Positions 38,584-47,794 of a DNA stretch of 64,000 nucleotides are shown piece after piece; position 1 is the first letter of the stretch, and every line of letters starts with the position of its first letter. The notes beneath the pieces were generated by a model, which saw nothing but the letters and a program-made list of their open reading frames with translations, ran no database searches and was not told the origin of the DNA. Where the stretch lies: positions 186,001 to 250,000 of the forward strand of contig NZ_ATXJ01000003.1 in NCBI RefSeq assembly GCF_000421625.1, written 5' to 3'. A program made the position numbers and the translations under genes. The stretch is from Thermus islandicus DSM 21543 (GTDB lineage Bacteria; Deinococcota; Deinococci; Deinococcales; Thermaceae).

Positions 38584-39348
38584 ATGCGGCCGGACCTTTC
38601 CCAGGTGCCTGGGGTCTTGGGGGAGATCGCCCGGGCGCGGGCCCGGGAGGTGGTCCCCTACCCCTTGCCTGCGCCCCCTCCCGTGCCCTCCTTCCGCGAG
38701 GCCCTAAGGGGAGGAGGCCTTGCCCTCATCGCCGAGGTGAAGCGGGCAAGCCCTTCGGAGGGGCCTATACGGCAGGTGGACGCCGTGGAGGCGGCCAAGG
38801 CCTATGCGGCGGGGGGTGCCCGGGCCATCAGCGTCCTCACCGAGCCCCACCGCTTCGGGGGGAGCCTTGCCGACCTTGTGCGGGTGCGGGAGGCGGTAGC
38901 GCTTCCCCTTCTCCGCAAGGACTTCGTGGTGGACCCCTTCATGCTGGAGGAGGCCCGGGCCTTTGGGGCGAGCGCCGCCCTCCTCATCGTGGCCCTCCTC
39001 GGGGAAGGCACGGGGGCCTACCTGGAGGAGGCGAGGCGGCTTGGCCTCGAGGCCCTGGTGGAGGTGCACACGGAAAGGGAACTGGAGCTGGCCCTCGAGG
39101 CCGGGGCCGAGGTCATCGGCATCAACAACCGCGACCTCGCCACCCTCCGCGTGGACCTGGACACCGCGCCCCGCCTGGGTCGGCTGGCGCGCAAGCGGGG
39201 GTTTTCGGGGGTCCTGGTGGCCGAGTCCGGGTATTCCCGCAAAGAGGAGCTAAAGGCCCTAAAGGGGATGTTTGATGCCGTCCTCGTGGGTACCGGCCTC
39301 ATGCGGCGCGCGGATTTGGCGGCTGCGGTGCGGGAGCTTGTAGGATAG
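38584..39348 (+). CDS. trpC: Indole-3-glycerol phosphate synthase
   Basis: Closes the indole ring in tryptophan synthesis; TIM barrel of 254 residues. Signatures: [55 protein letters not shown] and LVAESGYS. Leaderless: -10 TAGAAT (38572-38577), GCCCCC, ATG. The other trp genes are not adjacent; hisA follows after 4 nt. Confidence 0.95.
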   Translation: MRPDLSQVPGVLGEIARARAREVVPYPLPAPPPVPSFREALRGGGLALIAEVKRASPSEGPIRQVDAVEAAKAYAAGGARAISVLTEPHRFGGSLADLVRVREAVALPLLRKDFVVDPFMLEEARAFGASAALLIVALLGEGTGAYLEEARRLGLEALVEVHTERELELALEAGAEVIGINNRDLATLRVDLDTAPRLGRLARKRGFSGVLVAESGYSRKEELKALKGMFDAVLVGTGLMRRADLAAAVRELVG

Positions 39349-39352
39349 GGCC

Positions 39353-40060
39353 ATGCGGCTCATCCCCGCCGTGGACCTAAAGGGCGGCCGGGCGGTGCGC
39401 CTTCGCGAGGGGGACCCCTCGCAGGAGACCGCCTACGGGGATCCCGTGGAGGCCGCCCGGCGCTTTCAGGAGGAGGGGGCCACCTTTCTCCACCTGGTGG
39501 ACCTGGACCGGGCCTTAGGCACCGGGGACAACCGCGAGGCCGTGCGCCGGGTGGCGGGGGCCCTCTCCATCCCCTTCCAGCTCGCCGGGGGAATCCGCTC
39601 CCTGGAGGCGCTAAAGGAGGCCCTCTCCCTGGGGGCCCGCCGGGTGGTGGTGGGCACGGTGGCGGTGAAGGACTTGCCCCTGCTGGAAGCGATGCTTTTG
39701 GAGGCGGGCCCCGAGCGCCTGGCCGTGGCCCTGGACGCCCGGGGCCTCGAGGTGAGGGTTGCGGGCTGGCAGGAGGCCGCCCCGGTTTCCGCCCTGGACC
39801 TCCTTAGGACCTGGGCGGCCTTGGGGGTCCGCACCGTCCTCTACACCGACGTGCGCCGGGACGGGACCCTTGCGGGTTTGGACCTGGAGGTGGTGGCCCG
39901 GGTGCGGGAGGCCTGGCCCCACGAGCTTCTCGCCGGAGGGGGGATCGCGGGGCTTGAGGACCTCCTCGCCCTGAAGCGGCTTGGGGTGGAGGGGGCCGTG
40001 TTGGGTAGGGCCCTCTACGAGGGACGGGTCCGGCTAAGCGAAGCCTTGGAGGTGGTATGA
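39353..40060 (+). CDS. hisA: Phosphoribosyl isomerase HisA (ProFAR isomerase)
   Basis: Amadori isomerase of histidine synthesis; 235-residue (beta/alpha)8 barrel. N-terminal Asp in IPAVDLKGGRAVRL, GGIRSLEALKEALSLGARRVVVGT, and the acidic partner in LYTDVRRDGTLAGLDLE, with GGGIAGLEDLL near the end. A bifunctional TrpF/PriA role is not excluded, but HisA is the simplest call. Overlaps the next gene (ATGA). Confidence 0.9.
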   Translation: MRLIPAVDLKGGRAVRLREGDPSQETAYGDPVEAARRFQEEGATFLHLVDLDRALGTGDNREAVRRVAGALSIPFQLAGGIRSLEALKEALSLGARRVVVGTVAVKDLPLLEAMLLEAGPERLAVALDARGLEVRVAGWQEAAPVSALDLLRTWAALGVRTVLYTDVRRDGTLAGLDLEVVARVREAWPHELLAGGGIAGLEDLLALKRLGVEGAVLGRALYEGRVRLSEALEVV

Positions 40061-40380
40061 AGTTGGTGCAGTGGGTTTTCCTCTTGGTGAGCCTCGGGGT
40101 GGCGGGGGTGGGGCTCTACCTCTACTACGCCTACCCCTTTCTGGCCCTTCCTTCCCCTTGGGGCCCCGTGCCCCTCTATGGCCTCCTTCCTGGGGCTTAC
40201 CTTCTGGGCCTTCTCGTGGGGGGGGCCTTCGCCTTGGCCCTTTGGCTAAGGGGGGTGGGGGAGAGGCGGGGGCTCCTTCGCGAGGTGCGGCGGCTCCAGG
40301 GAGAGGTGCAGGCCCTCAGGCAGGCGCGCATTGAGGAGATCCCCCGGATCCCTGACCGCGAGCCCGAGGGGCCCGCTTGA
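40057..40380 (+). CDS. Small membrane protein with cytosolic coiled-coil tail
   Basis: A 107-residue protein, two hydrophobic segments (VFLLVSLGVAGVGLYLYYAY; YLLGLLVGGAFALALWL) then a basic and coiled-coil tail (RGLLREVRRLQGEVQALRQ). The layout resembles LapA (DUF1049) inner-membrane proteins. Function unknown. Coupled to hisA by a 4-nt overlap and followed by recJ after 3 nt. Confidence 0.7.
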   Translation: MKLVQWVFLLVSLGVAGVGLYLYYAYPFLALPSPWGPVPLYGLLPGAYLLGLLVGGAFALALWLRGVGERRGLLREVRRLQGEVQALRQARIEEIPRIPDREPEGPA

Positions 40381-40383
40381 CCT

Positions 40384-42390
40384 ATGGACCGGGTGCGCTG
40401 GCGGCTTCTTCCCCTGCCTCCCCTTTCCGAGTGGCGGGGGGTGATGGCGGCCCTCGGGGTGGGGCCGGAGGCGGCCCTGGCCTACTGGCACCGGGGGGTG
40501 CGGCGGCCGGAGGACCTGGACCCGCCCCTCCGCCTCCTTCCCCTCTTGGGCCTCGAGGGGGCCGTAGACCTGCTAGTGAAGGCCCTGAAGGAGGGGAAGC
40601 GCATCCGCATCCACGGGGACTACGACGCGGACGGCCTCACGGGCACGGCCCTTCTCCTGAGGGGGCTTAGGGCCTTGGGGGCCGAGGTCCACCCCTTCAT
40701 CCCCCACCGCCTCGAGGAGGGCTACGGCGTCTTAAGGGAGCGCCTTCCCGAACACGCCGAGGGGTGCGACCTCTTCCTCACCGTGGACTGCGGCATCACC
40801 AACCACGCGGAGCTTGGGGAGCTTCTGGAAAGCGGGGTGGAGGTCCTGGTGACCGACCACCACACCCCCAAGGACACGCCCCCACCGGGGGTGGTCCTCC
40901 ACCCCGCCTACACTCCGGGCCTGGGGGAGCACCCCACGGGGGCGGGGGTGGCCTTTCTCCTCCTCTGGGCGCTCCATGAAAGGCTTTCCCTCCCACCTCC
41001 CCTGGAGTACGCCGACCTGGCGGCGGTGGGCACCATCGCCGACGTGGCGCCCCTTTGGGGCTGGAACCGGGCCCTGGTCCGGGAGGGCCTCGCCCGGCTT
41101 CCGGCCTCCTCCTGGGTGGGCCTGAGGCTTTTGGCCGAGGCCGTGGGGTACACGGGAAAGGCCGTGGAGGTGGCCTTCCGCATCGCCCCCCGCCTCAACG
41201 CCGCAAGCCGCCTCGGGGAGGCGGAGAAGGCCTTAAGACTCCTCCTCACCGACGACGAGGCCGAGGCGCGGGCGCTGGTGGAGGAACTTTCCCGCTTAAA
41301 CGCCCGCCGCCAGGCCATAGAGGAGGAGATGCTCCGCCGCCTCCTGCCCCAGGCGGACCCGGAGGCGAAGGCCATCGTCCTCCACGACCCCGAGGGGCAC
41401 CCGGGGGTGATGGGGATCGTGGCGAGCCGCATCCTGGAGGCCACGCTCCGGCCCGTCTTCCTGGTGGCCCAGGGCAAGGGAACGGTGCGGAGCCTTGCCC
41501 CCGTCAGCGCCGTAGAGGCCCTGAAGAGCGTGGAGGACCTCCTCCTCCGCTACGGAGGGCATAGGGAGGCGGCGGGCTTCGCCCTGGACGAGGCCCGGTT
41601 CCCCAAGCTCAAGGAGCGCCTCCTGGCCTATGCCGCCCGTTTCCCCGACCCCTTCCTGGAGGTGCCTCTCCTCACCCCCTTGCCCCCCCTTTCCCTCCTG
41701 CCCGGGGTCTACCGGGAGCTTGCGGCCCTCGAGCCCTATGGGGCAGGAAACCCCGAGCCCCTCTTCCTCCTCTCCGGGTCCCCCGAGGAGGTCCGCACCC
41801 TCGGGGAGGGCCGGCATCTCGCCTTCCGCCTGGAGGGGGTGCGGGTGGTGGCCTGGCGCCAGGGGGAAAGGGAACTGCCCAAGGAGGTGGAGGTGGCGGG
41901 CATCCTCACGGAAAACGCCTGGAACGGCTCCCTTTCCTACGAGGTGCAGGCGGCGGGCCTCCGGGAAAGGGGGGAGCTTCTTGGAGGCGTGGAGCCCTTC
42001 GCTTTTCCCCTACCCTTACCTGAGGCCCTGGCCCGGGCCTGCTTGGGGGAGGGGGTGTACATTCCCGAGGACAATCCAGAGGGCCTGGCCTACGCCCGAA
42101 AGAAGGGTTTCCGCCTTCTCCCCCCGGAGGAGGCCTCCCTTTGGCTCGGCCTGCCCCCGTACCGGGTGGCGGTGGGGCGGGTGGACGTGGCCCTGGGTCG
42201 GGAGGCCCGGGCCCGGCTTTCCTCCCCCCCCGTCCTCCCCACCCCGGGGGTAGACGTGGCGCGGCTCAAGGCCCTTATAGGGCGGCGCCTCCTCCTGGCC
42301 TACGAGAGGCGGCACCCGGGGCTATTCAGCGAGGCCCTCCTCGCCTACTGGGAGGTGGTGGGTGTACAAGAGCCCGCGGGAAGCCCATGA
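40384..42390 (+). CDS. recJ: Single-stranded-DNA exonuclease RecJ
   Basis: 5'-3' ssDNA exonuclease of recombination and mismatch/base-excision repair, 668 residues as in T. thermophilus. DHH-superfamily metal motifs: HGDYDADG (Asp79, 81, 83), TVDCGITN (about 133-140), TDHH (157-160); DHHA1-type GGHREAAGF block; and a C-terminal extension of about 130 residues beyond the E. coli-like core. Overlaps the following unknown gene by 29 nt. Confidence 0.95.
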   Translation: MDRVRWRLLPLPPLSEWRGVMAALGVGPEAALAYWHRGVRRPEDLDPPLRLLPLLGLEGAVDLLVKALKEGKRIRIHGDYDADGLTGTALLLRGLRALGAEVHPFIPHRLEEGYGVLRERLPEHAEGCDLFLTVDCGITNHAELGELLESGVEVLVTDHHTPKDTPPPGVVLHPAYTPGLGEHPTGAGVAFLLLWALHERLSLPPPLEYADLAAVGTIADVAPLWGWNRALVREGLARLPASSWVGLRLLAEAVGYTGKAVEVAFRIAPRLNAASRLGEAEKALRLLLTDDEAEARALVEELSRLNARRQAIEEEMLRRLLPQADPEAKAIVLHDPEGHPGVMGIVASRILEATLRPVFLVAQGKGTVRSLAPVSAVEALKSVEDLLLRYGGHREAAGFALDEARFPKLKERLLAYAARFPDPFLEVPLLTPLPPLSLLPGVYRELAALEPYGAGNPEPLFLLSGSPEEVRTLGEGRHLAFRLEGVRVVAWRQGERELPKEVEVAGILTENAWNGSLSYEVQAAGLRERGELLGGVEPFAFPLPLPEALARACLGEGVYIPEDNPEGLAYARKKGFRLLPPEEASLWLGLPPYRVAVGRVDVALGREARARLSSPPVLPTPGVDVARLKALIGRRLLLAYERRHPGLFSEALLAYWEVVGVQEPAGSP

Positions 42391-42925
42391 GGCCCGGATC
42401 TACACCGGGGCCTACCGCGTCTACGGGATGATCTACCTGGTGCCCGGCGCGGGCACCGCGGACCTCCTCAACGCCGACAGGGCCTACCTGCCCGTGACCG
42501 GCGCCTTGGTCTACACCCCAGGGTTCCGCCATCCCCCCGGGGTGGGGGAGCTCAAGGCCAGCACGGGGTTCCTGGCCTTGAGGAAGGAGAGGGTGCAGTG
42601 GGTGGTGGGGGGTAGGCCCAGCGAGCCCCGCGCCAGCCCGGTCCTCCTGGAGAAGCGGCGCCTCGCCCTCCTCTTCGGGGACTACCTTTTGGCCGGAGAG
42701 CTCCTCCTGCCGCGAGGAGTTAGGCTTTCCGACTTTCTCTCCCAGGCCAAGCCCTTCCAAACCCTCCTGGAGGTGGGCCTCTACCCCTTCCTTCCCGACC
42801 GGCCCATCGTGGAGCTAGAGCTCGTGGAGCGCTTCCCCTTCGTCACCGTCAACCTGCGCCTCGCCGAGGGGGTAGCCGAGGCCCCGGGGGAGGGGCAGGA
42901 CCCGAGGCTCACCCTATTTGGCTGA
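42362..42925 (+). CDS. Conserved protein of unknown function, coupled to recJ
   Basis: 187 residues starting with GTG inside the last codons of recJ. I do not recognise the family. The N-terminal part (YTGAYRVYGMIYLVPG, ADLLNADRAYLPVTGALVY) looks like a beta-barrel-type soluble domain repeated loosely near residue 100 (LFGDYLLAGELLLPRGVRLSDFL). No signal peptide or membrane span. The 29-nt overlap suggests co-translation with RecJ. Its 3' end overlaps valS by 17 nt on the other strand. Confidence 0.65.
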   Translation: MYKSPREAHEARIYTGAYRVYGMIYLVPGAGTADLLNADRAYLPVTGALVYTPGFRHPPGVGELKASTGFLALRKERVQWVVGGRPSEPRASPVLLEKRRLALLFGDYLLAGELLLPRGVRLSDFLSQAKPFQTLLEVGLYPFLPDRPIVELELVERFPFVTVNLRLAEGVAEAPGEGQDPRLTLFG

Positions 42926-45497
42926 GGGCCTCCTGGAGCCTCGCCGCCTGCTCCAAGTTCTCCTTAAGCCTCGCCTCCTCGGCCTCCACCACCTCCTTGG
43001 GGGCCTTCTCCCGGAAGCCGGGCGAGGCGAGCTTTTTCTGGCTCCGCTCGGCGAGCTCCAAAAGCTCCCTCAGGCGCTTTTCCTGCCGGCGGCGCCACTC
43101 CTCCACGTCCAGAAGCCCCTCCAAGGGCATCCTCGCCGTGACCTTGGGCAGGGCCTTCACCAGGGCCTTATCCGGCACCTCGAGGAGGAGCTCGGCCCGG
43201 CTCAAGAAGCGGAAGACCTCGAGGTTCTCCCGCACGGGGGCCACCTCGCCCTGGAGGTACACCCGCACCTCCTGGGCCGGGGGAAGCCCGGCTTCCGCCT
43301 TTAGGGCCCGCACCGCCGTCACCGTCTGCCGTAGGGCCTCAAAGGCCTCCTCGGCTTCCTCGTCCCTTTCCCCGGGCTCGGGCCAGGCCTCGAGGGCTAG
43401 CTCCTCCTTCCCGGTGAGGGCCTGGTAGAGCTCGCTGGTGAGGAAGGGCATCAGGGGGTGGAGGAGCTTGAGGAGGGCGGCGAGGGTTTCCTCCAGGGTC
43501 CTTAGGGTGTGGGCGTTTCCGGCCTTTAGGGCGGGCTTGCTGGCCTCGAGGTACCAGTCGCAGAACTCGCTCCAGACGAGCTCGTAGACCTCCCGGGCGG
43601 CCTGGGCCAGGTCCAGGGCCTCGTAGAGGGCGGTGATCTCCTGGATGCCCCGGCTTAGGCGGCTACGCATGAAGCGGTCCGCCAGGGTAGGCCGGTCTTC
43701 CCTGGCCAAAAAGCCCTCCCGGGAGAGGAGGACGAAGCGGGCGGCGTTGTAGAGCTTGTTGGCGAAGTTCCTGGCCATCTCCAGCCAGCGGAGGTCCAGC
43801 CGTATGTCCTGCCCCCCCGTGGCGAGGTAGGTGAGGGCGAAGCGGAGGGCGTCCGCCCCGTAGCGCTCCACCATCTCCAAGGGGTCTATCACGTTCCCCT
43901 TGGACTTGGACATCTTCTGGCCCTTCTCGTCCAGCACCAGGCCGTGGAGGAGGACGGTCTTGAAGGGCCTCTCCCCCCGGAAGTGGTAGCCCGAGATCTC
44001 CATCCGGGAAACCCAGAGGAAGAGAATATCGTACCCCGTCACCAGGACGTCCCCGGGGTAGAAGGCCTTCAGGTCCTCCGTCTCCTCGGGCCAGCCCAAA
44101 GTGGAAAGGGGCCAAAGGGCCGAGGAGAACCAGGTGTCAAAGACGTCCTCGTCGCGCCTTAGGCGTGGGCTCCCGCAGGCCTCGCAGGAGGTGGGGTCTT
44201 CCAGGTAGCGCTCAGGGTGCGGCACGTTCACCGCCCCACAGTCCTCGCAGTACCAGGCGGGGATCTGGTGCCCCCACCAGAGCTGCCGGGAGATGTTCCA
44301 GTCCCGGACGCCCTCCAGCCAGTCCATGTTCACCTTCTTCCAGCGCTCGGGGACGAAGGCAATATCTCCCCGCCTGAGGCCCTCCAGGACCTCTTCGGCA
44401 AGGGGCTTCATCCTGAGCCACCACTGGGGGAACTGGGCGTACTCAATGGGGGTGCCGCAGCGGGAGCAGGTGGCGAGGGCGATGGTGTAGTCCTCCTCCT
44501 TCACCAGGTGGCCCGCCTCCCGAAAGAGCTCCACCGCTTTCCGCCGGGCCTCAAACCGGTCCAGGCCCCTTAGGGCCTCGGGGACCCTCTCCCCCTCCAT
44601 CTTCCCTTCTAGGTTGATGACGGCCACAGGCGTTAGGCCGTGGCGCTCCCCGATCTCGTAGTCCAGGGGGTCGTGGGCCGGGGTGACCTTGAGGGCCCCG
44701 GTGCCGAAGTCCTTCTCCACCGCGGGGTCGGCGAGGATGGGGATCCAGACCTCGGTGAGGGGGATGCGGGCCCTTTTGCCGAGGAGGTTCCGGTAGCGCT
44801 CGTCCTCAGGGTGGACGGCGATGGCCTGGTCGGCGAAGACCGTTTCAGGGCGCACTGTGGCGATCTCAATGAACCCACCCCCCTCCACCTCATAGCGCAG
44901 GGTGTAGAGCTTGCCGGGGGTGGGTTCGGTCTCCACCTCGAGGTCCGAGAGGGTGGTCTCGCACCGGGGGCACCAGTTGACGAGCCGGGGGGCGCGGTAG
45001 GCCAGGCCCTCGTGGTAGTAGCGGCAGAAGGCGTAGCGCACCGCCTTGGAGCGCTTCTCGTCCATGGTGAAGGCCTCCCGGCTCCAGTCGGCGCTGGCCC
45101 CAAGCCGCTTGAGCTGCTTCAGGATGGTCCCTCCGGATTCCTCCTTCCACTTCCAGACCCTTTCCAAGAACTTCTCCCGCCCCAGGTGGTGACGGGTCTT
45201 CCCCTCCTTGAGGAGGAGGCGCTCCACCACCACCTGGGTGGCGATCCCGGCGTGGTCGGTGCCGGGGATCCAGACCGCCTCAAACCCCCGCATCCTCTTG
45301 TAGCGGATGAGGGCGTCCTGGAGGCTGTTGTCCAGGGCGTGGCCCATGTGGAGGGAGCCGGTGACGTTGGGGGGCGGCATGAAGATGACGAAGGGGGGCT
45401 TGCCGCTTTTGGGATCCGCCACGAAGGGGTTTTGCGCCCACTTCTCCGCCCACCTGGGCTCCACGGTCTTGGGGTCGTAGGCCTTGGGCAGGTCCAT
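42909..45497 (-). CDS. valS: Valyl-tRNA synthetase
   Basis: Class Ia synthetase charging tRNA-Val, with editing domain; 862 residues, as in T. thermophilus. PPPNVTGSLHMGHALDN (HIGH), editing-domain stretch ATVRPETVFADQAIAVHPED, zinc-knuckle cysteines (NWCPRCETTL; CEDCGAV...CEACGSPRL), KMSKSKGNVIDP, and a C-terminal coiled coil. TAAAGT and AGAGGGT lie within 20 nt upstream of the ATG. Divergent from a Uma2 gene. Confidence 0.97.
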   Translation of the reverse strand: MDLPKAYDPKTVEPRWAEKWAQNPFVADPKSGKPPFVIFMPPPNVTGSLHMGHALDNSLQDALIRYKRMRGFEAVWIPGTDHAGIATQVVVERLLLKEGKTRHHLGREKFLERVWKWKEESGGTILKQLKRLGASADWSREAFTMDEKRSKAVRYAFCRYYHEGLAYRAPRLVNWCPRCETTLSDLEVETEPTPGKLYTLRYEVEGGGFIEIATVRPETVFADQAIAVHPEDERYRNLLGKRARIPLTEVWIPILADPAVEKDFGTGALKVTPAHDPLDYEIGERHGLTPVAVINLEGKMEGERVPEALRGLDRFEARRKAVELFREAGHLVKEEDYTIALATCSRCGTPIEYAQFPQWWLRMKPLAEEVLEGLRRGDIAFVPERWKKVNMDWLEGVRDWNISRQLWWGHQIPAWYCEDCGAVNVPHPERYLEDPTSCEACGSPRLRRDEDVFDTWFSSALWPLSTLGWPEETEDLKAFYPGDVLVTGYDILFLWVSRMEISGYHFRGERPFKTVLLHGLVLDEKGQKMSKSKGNVIDPLEMVERYGADALRFALTYLATGGQDIRLDLRWLEMARNFANKLYNAARFVLLSREGFLAREDRPTLADRFMRSRLSRGIQEITALYEALDLAQAAREVYELVWSEFCDWYLEASKPALKAGNAHTLRTLEETLAALLKLLHPLMPFLTSELYQALTGKEELALEAWPEPGERDEEAEEAFEALRQTVTAVRALKAEAGLPPAQEVRVYLQGEVAPVRENLEVFRFLSRAELLLEVPDKALVKALPKVTARMPLEGLLDVEEWRRRQEKRLRELLELAERSQKKLASPGFREKAPKEVVEAEEARLKENLEQAARLQEALSQIG

Positions 45498-45536
45498 GCT
45501 ACCCTCTACTTTACCCGTAGGCGCTAGGATGGAGCC

Positions 45537-46097
45537 ATGGGCGAGGCGGCCCGGGCGTTGCCCCTAAGCCTTACGGCCTACCTGGAGATGGAGGCCCAAA
45601 GCCCCGTGCGCCATGAGCTTGTGGAGGGCGTTCCCTACGCCATGGCCGGGGCCAGCAAGGCCCATAATCTCCTGGTGCAGAACCTGGCTTTCCTCCTCAG
45701 GGAGGCGGTCCGAAAGAAGGGGTGCCGCCTCTACACGGAGACCGTGAAGCTAAGGATTTCAGACCGCACCGTCTATTACCCGGACCTCATGGTGGTTTGC
45801 CGAAGCCCTTCGCCTCATCCCCTTTACGAGGAGGCCCCTTGTCTGGTGGCGGAGGTGGTTTCCCCCTCCACGGAGCGCCTGGACCGGGGAGAGAAGCGCT
45901 GGAACTACCTCTCCCTGCCTTCCCTCGAGGTCTACCTCCTGGTGGGCGCGGCCGAGCCAAGGGTGGAGGTGTACCGCAAGACGGGGGAAGGTGTGGTCCA
46001 CGAGGTCCACGCCGAGGACCCACTCCTCCTGCCTTGCGTGGACGCCCCCTTGGACCTGGCCGCCCTTTACGAGGGGGTAGAGCTGGAGAGGGCGTAG
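45537..46097 (+). CDS. Uma2-family (DUF820) protein
   Basis: 186 residues; third intact Uma2 gene of the window. Landmarks RHELVEGVPYAMAGASKAHN, VYYPDLMVVCRSPS, CLVAEVVSPSTERLDRGEK and LEVYLLVGA. The catalytic-type Asp, Glu and Lys are kept. Leaderless: -10 TAGGAT (45525-45530), GGAGCC, ATG. Its 3' end overlaps a convergent unknown gene by 31 nt. Function unknown. Confidence 0.84.
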   Translation: MGEAARALPLSLTAYLEMEAQSPVRHELVEGVPYAMAGASKAHNLLVQNLAFLLREAVRKKGCRLYTETVKLRISDRTVYYPDLMVVCRSPSPHPLYEEAPCLVAEVVSPSTERLDRGEKRWNYLSLPSLEVYLLVGAAEPRVEVYRKTGEGVVHEVHAEDPLLLPCVDAPLDLAALYEGVELERA

Positions 46098-46669
46098 AGG
46101 TAGTACCGCCCCTCCCCCAGGTGGAAAAAGGCCTCCTCGTAGGCCAGGCCTTCTATGGGGGTCCCCTGGGGGATGGGGAGGAGGACCCCGCCCACCCGGA
46201 CCCCCTCGGGCAGGACCTCCAGGACCCCCTGGGCCACCTCCTGGCTTTCCGCCTCGGGGTCGTTCAAGGGGGTGTAAAGGAGGCGCACCGGGAGCCCTTG
46301 GAGGCTATGGAGAACGTTCCTCGGGTCGCTGAAGGGCGCCCGGTGGAGGAGGCGCTCCTCCACCTCGGCCACCTCGCCCAAAAGGGCGTAGCGGTCCAAG
46401 GGAAGGAGGGCCCTGCCCCCCTCCAGGAGGGCGAGGAAGCGGGCCCGGTCCTCCTCGGTGAGGAGCACGGGGGCCTTGCCCCGGCCCACCCTGGGGTCTT
46501 GGTCCAGGCGCTCTTTCAGAAGCTCTCTCGCGGCGGCCAAGGCCTCCTCCCGGGTTTCATAGAGGCTGTAGGGGTTCACCTTGAAGAGGAGCTCGTAGCC
46601 CCTGGGCCCCTGGACGAGCCAGGCCAAGTGAAGTTCAAAGAAGCGCCGCTTCCGCCACTCGGGGTACAC
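46067..46669 (-). CDS. Protein of unknown function
   Basis: A 200-residue soluble protein beginning with GTG; no family recognised. It contains SLYETREEALAAARELLKER (helical), LLTEEDRARFLALLEGGRA and several short beta-like stretches, with no signal peptide or membrane span. TATACT lies 7 nt before the GTG, so it is probably transcribed as a leaderless mRNA. Divergent from the Mrp gene and convergent with Uma2 (31-nt overlap). Confidence 0.6.
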   Translation of the reverse strand: MYPEWRKRRFFELHLAWLVQGPRGYELLFKVNPYSLYETREEALAAARELLKERLDQDPRVGRGKAPVLLTEEDRARFLALLEGGRALLPLDRYALLGEVAEVEERLLHRAPFSDPRNVLHSLQGLPVRLLYTPLNDPEAESQEVAQGVLEVLPEGVRVGGVLLPIPQGTPIEGLAYEEAFFHLGEGRYYLYALSSSTPS

Positions 46670-46743
46670 GCTCCCCAGTATAGATGAAAACTGTGAGGAA
46701 ACGCCTTGCCCAAAACTTACCCTTGATATAGCCTAGGCCCGGT

Positions 46744-47793
46744 ATGGCGCTATCCGAAGAGCGGGTCCTCGAGGCCCTGCGCACCGTGATGGACCCCGAG
46801 CTCGGCAAGGACCTGGTCTCCCTGGGCATGGTGGGGGAGGTCCGGGTGGAGGGGGGCCGGGTGGACCTCCTGGTGAACCTCACCACCCCGGCCTGCCCCC
46901 TCAAGGGGCAGATTGAGGCGGATATAAGGCGGGCCCTCGCCCCTTTGGCGGAGGAGGTCCGGGTGCGCTTCGGGGGGAGCGTGCGCCCCCCCGAGCAGTA
47001 CCCCATTCCCGGGGTGAAGCACGTGGTGGCGGTGGCCTCGGGCAAGGGGGGGGTGGGGAAGAGCACCGTGGCCGCCAACCTGGCCCTGGCCCTGAGCCTG
47101 GAGGGGGCCCGGGTGGGCCTTTTGGACGCCGACCTCTACGGCCCCAGCCAGGCCAAGATGCTCGGGCTGGAGGGAAGGAGGCTCCAGGTGGACGGGAACC
47201 GCAAGATCCTCCCCCTCGAGGCCCACGGCCTCAAGGTACTCTCCATGGCCAACCTCGTCCCCCCGGGGCAGGCCTTGGTCTGGCGGGGGCCCATCCTCCA
47301 CGGCACCCTCAAGCAGTTCCTGGAGGAGGTGAACTGGGGGGAGCTGGACTATTTGGTGGTGGACCTCCCCCCGGGCACCGGGGACGTCCAGCTCTCCCTG
47401 GCCCAGCTCACCCGGGTTTCGGGTGGGGTCATCGTCACCACGCCCCAGGAGGTGGCCCTCCTGGACGCGGAGCGGGCGGCGGACATGTTTAAAAAGCTGC
47501 AGGTACCCTTGCTCGGCGTCCTGGAGAACATGAGCCACTTCCTCTGCCCCCACTGCGGCAAGCCCACCCCCATTTTCGGGGAAGGGGGCGGGAAGAGGCT
47601 CGCCGAGAAGCTCAAGGTGCGCTTCCTGGGGGAGGTACCCCTGACCCTGGCCCTCAGGGAGAGCGGGGACAGGGGCCTCCCCGTGGTGGCCCAGGATCCC
47701 GAGGGCCTCGAGGCCCAGGCCTTCCTAAGGGCGGCGCGGGAGCTCGCCGCCGCCTTGAGCGTCCAGGCCTTCCTGACCCTGCCCATGGCCTGA
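46744..47793 (+). CDS. Mrp/ApbC-type iron-sulfur cluster carrier ATPase
   Basis: 349-residue scaffold/carrier that transfers [4Fe-4S] clusters to apoproteins. N-terminal MIP18/DUF59 domain (VMDPELGKDLVSLGMV), deviant Walker A SGKGGVGKST at 99-108, switch motif DLYGPSQAKMLG, VDLPPGTGDVQLS, and cluster-binding Cys269 and Cys272 (LCPHCGK). A plausible promoter is TTGCCC, 17 nt, TAGCCT about 10 nt before the ATG. Followed after 1 nt by a SufR-like regulator. Confidence 0.93.
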   Translation: MALSEERVLEALRTVMDPELGKDLVSLGMVGEVRVEGGRVDLLVNLTTPACPLKGQIEADIRRALAPLAEEVRVRFGGSVRPPEQYPIPGVKHVVAVASGKGGVGKSTVAANLALALSLEGARVGLLDADLYGPSQAKMLGLEGRRLQVDGNRKILPLEAHGLKVLSMANLVPPGQALVWRGPILHGTLKQFLEEVNWGELDYLVVDLPPGTGDVQLSLAQLTRVSGGVIVTTPQEVALLDAERAADMFKKLQVPLLGVLENMSHFLCPHCGKPTPIFGEGGGKRLAEKLKVRFLGEVPLTLALRESGDRGLPVVAQDPEGLEAQAFLRAARELAAALSVQAFLTLPMA

Positions 47794-47794
47794 C

